From the IMG/VR virus record IMGVR_UViG_3300009008_001514, positions 1 to 29,806 of that record: a stretch of 29,806 bases of DNA. One strand, 5' to 3'. The position numbers and the translations under genes are program-made. The stretch's first letter is position 1. Each line of letters opens with the position of its first letter. Positions 12,813-22,236 of the stretch are shown here, piece after piece. The notes beneath the pieces are model-generated. The model was not told the DNA's origin. It saw only the letters and a program-made list of their open reading frames with translations, and did not search any database. Origin of the DNA: a virus.

Positions 12813-15800
12813 TCTCTGGTGGGGTTGACTCCACTACAGCTCTCAGCATAGCGTTTCTCATCTGAGTCAGACGGTTGGTTCTCATGTCTTTCAGGTCTGT
12901 ATCTATATTCGGATCTGATCTGATTCGTGCTATCTCGTTGTTAATCTCCGAAGCTCTTCTCTGTATGCGATTAAAACCCTTGCGATACTGAAGCATCAAT
13001 TTCTTCTTCTCTTGTATCGACTGTGCCCTCTCGATCTCACCCAATTCCCTCAGCTCACGCATATCACTGAATACTCGGTTCATCTCTCGGCTCATATAGT
13101 AGAACTGCGTATTGAACCTAGAGTTAACCCTTCTTTCTGGATCGTCTACAAACCTTTTAACAATAGGTGCTCTTGTGATCTGGAACCCAGTTGGTAGGGC
13201 TGTCTTGCCTTGCGCCACTCTAGTGATAGCATCTGCACCCGCCAGAACATTCGCCCCAATCCACCCCCCAAAACCATTCACAAGATACTGTATCTGCACT
13301 GGTGAGTAGGTGACTGCATCCCAAGGTATGACAGAGTGTACCGACTGTGAAAGCAGAGTTGAGAACTCACTGGTGTAGGCATTACGCCTTTCTTCTGGGG
13401 ACAGGTTCTGCATTGATATTGATTCAATCGGACGATCTGTAAATGGGTTTTTGTTCGAGTAGATATCCATAAACGGACGGAAGAGAGCAGGACGTACATC
13501 AAATGCAAGTGTCCCTTCCAGAGCATGCAGTAGTCGATCAGCAAACAGCTTCCCGTGTACCTCATCATCAGCGAACTGTTCTACTCCTCTTTCCACTAAT
13601 GTAGCTATGACCCCAAGCTCGAATGCTTTCGGGATGCGGAAAGCAACATCAGTGAATGGCATCTTAAACCAATGGTATGTATCCCTGTCCCATTCTTCTC
13701 TTGATTCAAAGTCTGGGTCGTCTTTGTACATTAGGTACAACGCAGTTGAAGCCATCACATATCCTCCCAGCGTTGTAATTAACCTCATCCTCTGCGATGG
13801 GTCAGCATACGCACGACCTAACTTGTACAAACCCTGTAACCTTGCATTCAAGAACGGGCTGAAGCTGGCAAGATACTGAATCACCCCAAAGCTCCCAGTC
13901 GAGCTGAAGTCCATCAGATCCCTTGCGTTGTAACTTGCTTCGAGATGGGACATACCCTGCTCTCTGAGTCTATCGTAAAGTGCGACTCTGTTTACGTTCT
14001 CCAGTCTGTTGCCTAGCTTGTCATACTTATCAATGGTTGCTCCCCAAAGCCTTTTGCCAGCCTGAAAAGCCACCTTCTGCAACCTGTTGAAGTTTGAGAA
14101 TCCCTCTGGAGAGTCGAGAACAAACTCTTTGTTGATACCGGCCTGAATCATTCTCTTGGCGATATCTGGATCTGCCCCGTTCATAGCGCCGAACTGGAAC
14201 ATCCCCCCACCTGCTGTCAGATACGCCTGTGTCTTAGCATCCTTTTCAGTTCCCTTCCAACCGTTGTAGATGTTTGCAAATGGGTTAAGGCTTGTCCCAG
14301 TTACAGCTACAGAGTTAATCGAGTCTCTTATAAGGTTGGCAATCTTAAATTCAGGACTGAAAGTTACAGAATAGGTGAACCACCGCTTTGTTCCCCTCAT
14401 TATGTTGAAGAAAGGATTGTCTCTGCCGACTTGGTTAAGGGCCTGCAAAGATTCGAGATAGAGCGGATCTTCAATGTAATAGTATTGTCTTTTGCCCCCT
14501 TCCATCACGTGGACAATTTGTCCCCCGTCTGGGACGATCTCTTGATCAAACATCCTTTTTGCTGGGAAGTCTTCAGGTCCCACCGCCATCGGGGTGGGGA
14601 GATTTTTCATCTCTTTGATTGCTTCTTTCCCAGCGTTGTTCTTCAGAGATGCGCTGATCAGATGGTTCCAGTTCATCAACGTGTTCTGAAGCAGATCACC
14701 CAAATGTTTATCAGACCCTTTCAGCTTCTGGTAGGCCTTTTGATTGACAAGACCACTCAGTGTTCTTGGCCCTGAACCCGATTGATTGTCTTCCTCAAGC
14801 AATCTGTAGAACGGTACATAGAATTGGTTCTCCCATATCTTTGCTGTCTCATCATCGATAAGCCCAGACTTTCTGGCGATCTCTGTGACTGAGTTCTGTA
14901 TTGCTTTAAAGTCTTTGTAAACATCGTCAAACAACTTCTCACGTGATACAGATTCTCCCGTCAGAGCATTTATTGTCTGTCCTTGGTTGAACGTAAGAGC
15001 AGTCTCCATTTCTTCGTCAGAGAGGAACTTTAAGGCATCACGTGGGGTCTTTGGGTCATTCTTCAAGTCTCTGTGACGTTGTGAAGCAATCCAACGCAGG
15101 AACACATCGAGATCATTCCCTAGAGGGCTTAACGCTTCGACCAGACTCTTGCTGTCTGGGTCTACGGTTATAGCTCCATCCTCATCCATACTGATGGTTC
15201 CGTATCTGAACAGAGCATCCAGCGGACCATCTGAAGAGTTGGACATTCTTGCTAGGATATATGCTTTGACGCTCAATCTCTTGAGTGATGCAAACTTGTC
15301 GAATACCCCCTGTCTAAGTTTCATTCCTATGTCATGAAACATGAACTCAAGCTTGTTCTTGAGCGTCTGCCCTGCAAGCGGGTTTCCGAACTGAGGTATA
15401 TTAAATACGCTTGCCTGCTCCGCTGACATCCAGCTAGGTGCGGTCGAGTCTTGTTGCCTGCGTGAGATGATTGGACGGTCAGCGTCTGGGGCTATGCTAT
15501 AGCGGACCTTACGCATCTCTGGGGTGTATTCTTTTGTAAGTGCGCCAAACTGCTCATCCAGAAAGACAAGAATCGCATCATCCTGACTCCGTATGCTTTC
15601 TCTCTCATACACAAAGTTTAGTGGAGCATTTTTCGGTTTGTTTAACTCAAGAATATTACTTTCCTCGAAGCGATACTGTTGGTCACGAGCTTCCATCTCG
15701 CCAAGGTTTCTTTGATACTGTGCAAACGGTTTAAACATGTTCGGCATCAGTAACTTTAAATCAAGCCTTGCCTGCTCAGCTTCTGTAAAGAAGTCATCAA

Positions 15801-18800
15801 GTAAATTTTTAACGTCTACATCATTATCAAAATAGTATTCGCTGGGTTGCCCTTTCTCTGCTTTAATTTTTACAGTATATCCATCACTGGTTTTTTCAAT
15901 ATTTTCGTACAGGTTTGTAATTGTTTCGTCTAAGAACTTAGACTCCATAGAGAAGTAACTGAGGAACCTTGGGTTCCTGTACAATATATTTTCGTAGGCA
16001 TCACGTAATACTTTGCTTGGGGACTTCTTTGCCCGTATTGTGCTTTGAAAATGTCTGTATACAACCTCACCTAACGTAATCTGATCCGATGTATCTATTA
16101 TCGCATTAAGCTGTTGCCAGTCTTGCGTATATGCGTGTGTTAAAGCATCAGCTCTTTTGTGGTCAAACGGGTCATAGTTACCCTTTCCGCTTGCCCCCAT
16201 AGCAAAACCACTAAAGTCCTGTATTGCATGCGTTAGCTCATGAAGTATGACGCTTCTCAAGCTGTCATCGAATTGAGACTTAGGGCCTACATGAACCAGT
16301 TTTGGGTTGACGTAGATCGTCTGACCTAACTCATCGTATGCACCCAGACCCAGTATGTCTGTTCGGAACACAACACGATGGTTCATCATGATTTCAGGGA
16401 ATCTTTGCTCTAACTCTTTGTGGCGTATGATATCCAGAAGCTCGAACTCCCCATCACGAGCGTTGAACTTCATCAGCTCGTAATCGTCTATCTCATCCTT
16501 GTACTTACTCATCTCCCCAGTGCGATGCAACTGTAGTAAATCTTCTACAGACTTATTTACTGGTTCAAATTCTTTTTCCAAACTTTTGTTCAGAAAATTC
16601 TTATTAATTAGTAAGACAGGGGCCCCATCTTTGTCGTAGTCTGGGATCTCAAATCTCCACCCTCCATCACGTAGCATATACCAACCACCGAGCATTCCTC
16701 TGTTCTTCCTTGACCAGTCAGACGCTTTAATCATATCCTTTCGGGATATACTGTTTCTTGCAGAATCTGTATCCCACTCATATGGCTGTATAAACTTCCC
16801 ATTGAGCTGGGTTCTCATGTAGTCAGAGAGCTTTTCTCTGGCTACTTCCAAGTTCAGTGACTCTTTGTTTGAAAGCCTAGCTGAGGATGTTCCGAGTGAG
16901 TAACGGATACTGTTTGCTTCTGGGAAGATGGTTGAAGCCTGCTCTTCTGTAATCGGTTTAGGTGTGAATGTGGCATCATAACGTGGGTCTGATGCCACTC
17001 TGGGGTTGTCTCTAAACTTCTTCTCAGCTTGTATGACAAGGTTGCGGATCTCTGCATCCGACATTTCCCTGCCGAAGACTCTGGAGAAGAAATCTTTAAT
17101 GATCTGGAGTATTCGTTGAGCTACATTCTGGTTTGCTCTCCCCTCCGCAATTTCAGCTATTAGCTCTTCAGTGGCTATGCGTTCGCTTACGCCTAGTTCT
17201 TTTGCTTTTCTTCTGACATCAAGTTTTCTTTTACTAATTATTTCATCTAAAAGTTGGTTGAAACTTCGCTCTCCGAGAAACTGCTTGATACCGTAATGCC
17301 CAATACTCTCGTGGAACAGGATTGCTCTGGCAGTGTTCTGGTCACGTATGTTTTCCGAGATCAGAAGTACGGTATTGTCATCAATGAGCGCACCTCTGGC
17401 ACGTAGGTCGATGTCATACCCAGCCTGCTTTGCGTCCTCAATGGAATCGAATACCTTATATTTGAGCATCCTTGCCCCAACAAAACGCTGAGTGAAACGT
17501 GCTAGTTCCTGCACTACTACTGCTGATGGAATGCCCCTCCCGACATCCTGCACAGGTGCTTGGCTTAGCTTCCTTACGTCAATATCTGCTTGGGTTCTGA
17601 ATGAAGGCTGAATAAGAGCCTTGGCAAACTCCTGCAACTTCTTCGTCTTGATGGCTTTACCGCCTTCAGGTTTAAAGTTGATTTTGTAGATTACATCGAC
17701 TGGCTGGTTGTTGTTCACACCCTGAAACTTGTCCTGCTTTGTAAGAACAATATTCAGTGTTCTTGTCCCCGCATCCGAAGTCTGCATGACAGGGATATCT
17801 TTAGGTGTGATTCTCTCGATGAAGTCATCTGGGAGAAACTTGTCGTATTCGCTCCTCCCGAATACCCCAGTATTGATGTCTATGTAGGCATCACGAACAC
17901 CAATTTCTTTGATGTCCTTGATCATGTCTTCAAACTCAGCAAAGGCTGGGGAACCTTTTACTGGGTAGTCTTTTCTTGTTATGGAAGATAAAGATGGCTG
18001 ACCGTTTTGCTGGAAGCTTGCGACCTTGACGATATCTAGGACTTCGTTTTCAAGCTTCCCTACCCTCACCAGATCGGTTAAGGAATTCACGCCGAGATAG
18101 TTTCTGAATATATTCCCTATGTATTCATCGCCATATGTGAACTCAAGCTTCTCGTCTTGTATCCCTATAACGGGGATGCGAACACCTAATTCTTTGTCTG
18201 CATAATCAATAATCTTTTCGGCTACAGTAGGGGGCAGGTCAACGGATTTACCTTTCTTTTTATTGTAGGCAATATAGTCTTCTGCTCTCTTTTCTGTTCC
18301 CTTCTGCATCGTGAGGTTCTTGATGTCCTCAACGGTTCTCACAACACCATCATTCCTAGCGTTCTTGAGTGCAGATACTTGTTTATTGTTAGTGAGCCCG
18401 AAGATATTCTGTTGCTTGCCATCGTCATCTTTAAAGACAACCAGCCTGTTGTCAGCAGTCTCATCGAACTGTGTCTCAACTTGTTGTACTGCTACCTCTG
18501 CTTCACCTTCTTCGGTAAACCCAGTCGTTTTTTCTGTTACCTGTTCGTCAGTGTCTTGCAGTCTTGATGGGTCTGCTTTCTTCTCTGTTGTTTTGGCAGG
18601 TACTATTCTTTTCTTTGGTCTGGTGCTGGCTTTGGGTGGGGCCTTCTCCTTCGCTTTCGGTTCTTCAGCCTTTACTTCCTTTTTCTTTTTCCCTGCATCT
18701 ATACCGCCTGCTGATTTTTTAGGGGGAAGCTTATCTACTACTGGGTCTATTATAGATCTTAGTTTTTCAATATTTTTCTTCAGATTAGCACGAGTATCTT

Positions 18801-21800
18801 TTTTGCCATTAGACACTGGTCCAAACCCTAACCCCTTGGCAAACAGTTTTGATAGTGCCTTTACACCAGAGTCTGTATCGACTTGCGGTGCTATAACATC
18901 AGTCAGCTTGTTTTTATTTGCTGTGTCATTCAGTAATTCAGCAATCTGTTTTAAGGCAGGGCTGTTGTAATAAGCATTAATCTCTGCTTGAGTTCCTTTG
19001 TTGAACCAACCTTCGTTTGATATCCCAAGGATCGGGTAGAACTGCCCAGACTTAACATTCTTTTTCCCACCCATACCACTGGATAGATAGAACGGAACAA
19101 CTATACTGAAGTTTTTCTTCGACTTACCACCATAGATGTCTTGATTTATCTCAAGTAAAACAACAGTCCTCCCGTTTACCTCCGCAACAGGACTGACCAG
19201 TCCATTCTCCAGTCTCATTTCTACTGGGCGAACGCCTTTTGCCTGATACAAAGAAGCGATCTTTTTTCTGATCTGTCTAATATTCTTCTCCCACCCCTTC
19301 AGATCAGACTTACCGTCTTCCTTTTTTACCTCTTCCTCTACTTTTGTTTCAGCAGGCTTTTCAGGTTCCTTTGGTGGGCTAGGTTCCTTCTTTCTAGTTC
19401 TTCTGGGTTTTGCGTCTTGCTTTTTAGCTTCTGGGGTTGGCTCTTCTGTCTTTTTAGCAGTATCTTCCTCAGCAGTTGCTCTCTTAGTATCATCTTGCTC
19501 CTCAGCCTGTGCGGGTTTCTTCTTTTTGGTTGGCTGTTTCGGCTTTGCAGTCTCTTGTGCTGGCTCTTGTACAGTTTCTTCCGCAGGTTTTGTCTCAGAT
19601 GCAGGGGGTTTCTTTGTAAGAGTGATGGTTTCTTTATCACCAATCTTGGTGATCATCTGTTCCTGTTCAAGTTCAGCTCGTGTGAACTTGTCTATGGGTC
19701 CTTTGTTGTCGTGGAAGGTGGTTTCAGTAATATTGCCATCATCATCTCTCTGCATGTCAAAACGAGAGATGTTCGGGTTTCTTTTTACTTTATCAGCACG
19801 TTCTTGCAGGGGGCCTGCTAGGGGCCTGCCCTCTGGGGACGGTGGTGGTGCAGGTTCTTGTACAGGTGCGGGTTTAGCTTTAGGTGCGGTAGCAGGTTTA
19901 GCTTTAGGTGTAGGTGAGGGCGCTTTCTGTCCGATTTTTTTCCTCAGAACTTCTTCGCTTCCGTCCTTGCCTTGCTGTTCTCTTGCTCTTCTTTGCCATT
20001 CTTTTGCTTCTTTCTCAGCCTCTCCCTCCTTTTGGGCTTTTTGTTTCTTTTTATCTGTAGCAAAAGCAACCAACTTTTCTTGCTGGGCAGATGGTTGCTC
20101 CTGCCCCTCTTTCTTTTTGGTTCTAGGTTTTGCAGATGGTTGTTCAGCCTTCTGACCAGTCTGACCTGCTTTGGCCTTCTGAGCTGGCTTAGCCTTCCGC
20201 TGTGACTTGGGTTTTAATACTTCTTCCGCATCGGCTTTTTGCCCGTCATCTTTCTGGGTTTGCTCTTTGGTTTCATCGTCTTGCCGTACATCACCTGACC
20301 TCCTTTTCTTAATTAGGTTGTTAACATAATTTCTGAAGGACTGGTCATTGTCATACTCATCTCTGAGTAGGTCTGCCTCTATCCTTCGTAATGCCCCTTC
20401 TGCGCTCTCTTGCTCTCTCTCCTGCTGTTGCCTTTGCTGTCTTCTTAGCTCGTTGGTGTCTACTGTAGTATCTTCCGTTATAGTCGGTGGGAAGAACTCT
20501 GCCTCTGTTTCTGGGGATTGCCTTGCTTCAGGTCCCCTCTGTCGAGCCGTTCGTGTAGCTCGATCTTGTGGAGTGTAGGGTTCCCCTACTGTTTGGAATC
20601 CTTCGTATGGGACAACTTGTTTGTAGGCATCTGGGTACGGGAGTTCTGTTCCTGTTCTGACTCTGGCAGATTCGCCCATAACTTCTTCAGCAGTGCTACC
20701 GAGATCCGCTTCCGCTCTTCGTCTGGTTCTCTCAGCAGGCGCATCAAAGCCTTGTTCGGCTTCGGTTTCTTCTCCCATTCGGAAGTCTCTTGGCGAGACT
20801 GCTGGCGGATAGAATGGTGTAGCAACTCGTGCCGAATCCTCCTGCATACTCCTTCGTGCATCGAGGTCAGACATAAGCGAATCCATTGCATCGGATGCGA
20901 GAGGATTGTCACGATGCATTTTGATCCACTGCTCAACCGCTTGCTGGCCTTCTGCCATAGCCTTCCCGAGACTTGTTCGTAGTTGATAACGAGTCTTATC
21001 TTTATCAACCCTATAGTCTGTGACGACTCCCTCATTAATGTCTTTAATCTCCTGCTCAACGACCACACGCTCCGCTGTACCCAAGTTATATCTGCTTCTG
21101 ATCGCCTCGAACTGAGATAGGTTCCCCGATTCAATCGCATCTCTTATCTCCTGCCGTATGTTCTCTCTGGGCAGATCACGCATTCTATTAACACCAGCCC
21201 TTACCGTCCCGAATGCGCCACCTGAAATAGCACCCAGACCTCCAGAATATAAGACGCTTCCGTAGTCTATATCCTTAATAATGCTGGCATTAAACCTGTC
21301 TGGGGCTTCACCCTCTGGATCTGTCTCAAGTTTTTGTATCTGGTATGCTGTCTCAGCTTGTTGTAGAAAGTCCTGCGCTCCTTCTTCAATACCCTCTGCA
21401 CCTGCTACAGCACCACCACGTATCGCTACATCTCTGACATTAGGGAGTGCTTTCCCTACTTTTGTTGTTGGGGTTCTAAATAGGAATGCCTTCCCAATAC
21501 GACCCATAGGGGTTTGGGAAGCAATAGCTGTGAGCAAGTTTGTAGGGGATAGAACATTCTGGCTGGCAATTGCCTGCCCAGCTTCTCTTGCTACAACAAG
21601 TTTAGCATCATCGATAGCTTTCTGATTATCTCCGTATATATCCCTAAGCCTTGCATCAATCTCTTCGTTTCTTCGGTTCTCATCATATGCAGATGCACCC
21701 TCCAATATAGGGTTTACACCCAATGTCAGAAGAGTCCCCGATACAATGTTGACCCCCGGAATCATCCCAAGAGCCGTACCGACAACCATTGGGGCAAGAG

Positions 21801-22218
21801 TGGTAGGGGAGCTTGCTATAACATCCCTGCTTACTCGTCCGAGGGTTGATTGTTCAGCAGGGATCTGAACCTGCTCTCCCTTGAGTGTCGTGATGTATCT
21901 GAATATTTCATCACGCTCCTGCGGGTCCTGCAGAAGGTCATTCGCAACCTGACGTATCTGGTTGAACTGAATCGCAGTGTTGTAACCCATATCGGTTACA
22001 GTACGATCCCACCATCCCCCTACAGTGTTGCTACGGTCCACATCTGGTGGTTCAAACCCGATGTATTCCTCTTTAATTAACCTTCTGCGCTCTTCTTCTT
22101 GAATACCAGCGTCATCTAGAAGCTTATTTATATAGTTAGATCGTATTGTGTATGCAGACCAAGGGCGGTTGCCCATTGGGAGACTGTCTAGTCTCTTTCT
22201 GAGATATGAATCAGCCAT
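12802..22218 (-). CDS. Giant polyvalent, probably ejected virion protein, 3138 aa
   Basis: This is the last gene of the late unit. Residues 136-172 and about 310-335 are hydrophobic and Gly-rich, as in virion proteins that cross membranes. Residues about 570-970 and 1170-1230 are Lys/Glu/Pro/Ala/Gln-rich linkers. A globular domain at about 980-1170 (GMGGKKNVKSGQFYP, NEGWFNKG) is unassigned. Zincin 1 has HESIGH at 1636-1641, with acidic TEELIAEIAE (1683-1692) as likely third ligand. Zincin 2 has HELTH at 1993-1997 in LLDIIRHKELEQRFPEI ... HELTHAIQDFSGFAMG, with GEMEAR (E2174, E2176), the pattern I associate with LPD23-like domains. Residues about 2260-2940 resemble LPD38. Known polyvalent proteins are injected with phage DNA and act in the host early. 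No Shine-Dalgarno is visible before ATG 22218. Confidence 0.8.
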   Translation of the reverse strand: MADSYLRKRLDSLPMGNRPWSAYTIRSNYINKLLDDAGIQEEERRRLIKEEYIGFEPPDVDRSNTVGGWWDRTVTDMGYNTAIQFNQIRQVANDLLQDPQERDEIFRYITTLKGEQVQIPAEQSTLGRVSRDVIASSPTTLAPMVVGTALGMIPGVNIVSGTLLTLGVNPILEGASAYDENRRNEEIDARLRDIYGDNQKAIDDAKLVVAREAGQAIASQNVLSPTNLLTAIASQTPMGRIGKAFLFRTPTTKVGKALPNVRDVAIRGGAVAGAEGIEEGAQDFLQQAETAYQIQKLETDPEGEAPDRFNASIIKDIDYGSVLYSGGLGAISGGAFGTVRAGVNRMRDLPRENIRQEIRDAIESGNLSQFEAIRSRYNLGTAERVVVEQEIKDINEGVVTDYRVDKDKTRYQLRTSLGKAMAEGQQAVEQWIKMHRDNPLASDAMDSLMSDLDARRSMQEDSARVATPFYPPAVSPRDFRMGEETEAEQGFDAPAERTRRRAEADLGSTAEEVMGESARVRTGTELPYPDAYKQVVPYEGFQTVGEPYTPQDRATRTARQRGPEARQSPETEAEFFPPTITEDTTVDTNELRRQQRQQQEREQESAEGALRRIEADLLRDEYDNDQSFRNYVNNLIKKRRSGDVRQDDETKEQTQKDDGQKADAEEVLKPKSQRKAKPAQKAKAGQTGQKAEQPSAKPRTKKKEGQEQPSAQQEKLVAFATDKKKQKAQKEGEAEKEAKEWQRRAREQQGKDGSEEVLRKKIGQKAPSPTPKAKPATAPKAKPAPVQEPAPPPSPEGRPLAGPLQERADKVKRNPNISRFDMQRDDDGNITETTFHDNKGPIDKFTRAELEQEQMITKIGDKETITLTKKPPASETKPAEETVQEPAQETAKPKQPTKKKKPAQAEEQDDTKRATAEEDTAKKTEEPTPEAKKQDAKPRRTRKKEPSPPKEPEKPAETKVEEEVKKEDGKSDLKGWEKNIRQIRKKIASLYQAKGVRPVEMRLENGLVSPVAEVNGRTVVLLEINQDIYGGKSKKNFSIVVPFYLSSGMGGKKNVKSGQFYPILGISNEGWFNKGTQAEINAYYNSPALKQIAELLNDTANKNKLTDVIAPQVDTDSGVKALSKLFAKGLGFGPVSNGKKDTRANLKKNIEKLRSIIDPVVDKLPPKKSAGGIDAGKKKKEVKAEEPKAKEKAPPKASTRPKKRIVPAKTTEKKADPSRLQDTDEQVTEKTTGFTEEGEAEVAVQQVETQFDETADNRLVVFKDDDGKQQNIFGLTNNKQVSALKNARNDGVVRTVEDIKNLTMQKGTEKRAEDYIAYNKKKGKSVDLPPTVAEKIIDYADKELGVRIPVIGIQDEKLEFTYGDEYIGNIFRNYLGVNSLTDLVRVGKLENEVLDIVKVASFQQNGQPSLSSITRKDYPVKGSPAFAEFEDMIKDIKEIGVRDAYIDINTGVFGRSEYDKFLPDDFIERITPKDIPVMQTSDAGTRTLNIVLTKQDKFQGVNNNQPVDVIYKINFKPEGGKAIKTKKLQEFAKALIQPSFRTQADIDVRKLSQAPVQDVGRGIPSAVVVQELARFTQRFVGARMLKYKVFDSIEDAKQAGYDIDLRARGALIDDNTVLLISENIRDQNTARAILFHESIGHYGIKQFLGERSFNQLLDEIISKRKLDVRRKAKELGVSERIATEELIAEIAEGRANQNVAQRILQIIKDFFSRVFGREMSDAEIRNLVIQAEKKFRDNPRVASDPRYDATFTPKPITEEQASTIFPEANSIRYSLGTSSARLSNKESLNLEVAREKLSDYMRTQLNGKFIQPYEWDTDSARNSISRKDMIKASDWSRKNRGMLGGWYMLRDGGWRFEIPDYDKDGAPVLLINKNFLNKSLEKEFEPVNKSVEDLLQLHRTGEMSKYKDEIDDYELMKFNARDGEFELLDIIRHKELEQRFPEIMMNHRVVFRTDILGLGAYDELGQTIYVNPKLVHVGPKSQFDDSLRSVILHELTHAIQDFSGFAMGASGKGNYDPFDHKRADALTHAYTQDWQQLNAIIDTSDQITLGEVVYRHFQSTIRAKKSPSKVLRDAYENILYRNPRFLSYFSMESKFLDETITNLYENIEKTSDGYTVKIKAEKGQPSEYYFDNDVDVKNLLDDFFTEAEQARLDLKLLMPNMFKPFAQYQRNLGEMEARDQQYRFEESNILELNKPKNAPLNFVYERESIRSQDDAILVFLDEQFGALTKEYTPEMRKVRYSIAPDADRPIISRRQQDSTAPSWMSAEQASVFNIPQFGNPLAGQTLKNKLEFMFHDIGMKLRQGVFDKFASLKRLSVKAYILARMSNSSDGPLDALFRYGTISMDEDGAITVDPDSKSLVEALSPLGNDLDVFLRWIASQRHRDLKNDPKTPRDALKFLSDEEMETALTFNQGQTINALTGESVSREKLFDDVYKDFKAIQNSVTEIARKSGLIDDETAKIWENQFYVPFYRLLEEDNQSGSGPRTLSGLVNQKAYQKLKGSDKHLGDLLQNTLMNWNHLISASLKNNAGKEAIKEMKNLPTPMAVGPEDFPAKRMFDQEIVPDGGQIVHVMEGGKRQYYYIEDPLYLESLQALNQVGRDNPFFNIMRGTKRWFTYSVTFSPEFKIANLIRDSINSVAVTGTSLNPFANIYNGWKGTEKDAKTQAYLTAGGGMFQFGAMNGADPDIAKRMIQAGINKEFVLDSPEGFSNFNRLQKVAFQAGKRLWGATIDKYDKLGNRLENVNRVALYDRLREQGMSHLEASYNARDLMDFSSTGSFGVIQYLASFSPFLNARLQGLYKLGRAYADPSQRMRLITTLGGYVMASTALYLMYKDDPDFESREEWDRDTYHWFKMPFTDVAFRIPKAFELGVIATLVERGVEQFADDEVHGKLFADRLLHALEGTLAFDVRPALFRPFMDIYSNKNPFTDRPIESISMQNLSPEERRNAYTSEFSTLLSQSVHSVIPWDAVTYSPVQIQYLVNGFGGWIGANVLAGADAITRVAQGKTALPTGFQITRAPIVKRFVDDPERRVNSRFNTQFYYMSREMNRVFSDMRELRELGEIERAQSIQEKKKLMLQYRKGFNRIQRRASEINNEIARIRSDPNIDTDLKDMRTNRLTQMRNAMLRAVVESTPPEIRY

Positions 22219-22236
22219 ATGTAAACAAGTAAGTAA
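22219..22236 (-). promoter_or_regulatory. TTACTTGTTTACAT element in place of a ribosome site
   Basis: The whole gap between the 971-residue gene and the giant gene is this element, read on the - strand as ATTACTTACTTGTTTACAT and touching the ATG. Its CTTACTTGTTTACAT core is identical over 15 bases to the copy at 10157. No Shine-Dalgarno-like sequence is present, so the element may control this gene's transcription, translation, or both. Confidence 0.45.

Noticed and set aside
18311-18970. A 219-residue ORF on the + strand
   Set aside because: It is the antisense of the K/E-rich part of the giant - strand gene, giving a Ser/Phe/Leu-rich product with no ribosome site.
19526-20155. A 209-residue + strand ORF and its neighbours at 19417-20578
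   Set aside because: They are antisense shadows of the low-complexity linker of the giant protein, with extreme Ser/Cys/Phe content.
20319-20327. TGTTAACAT inside the giant gene
   Set aside because: It lies within coding sequence and lacks the TTACT prefix; about one match is expected by chance.
20586-21140. A 184-residue - strand ORF
   Set aside because: It lies in another frame of the giant gene, is Arg/Ser-rich and has no ribosome site.
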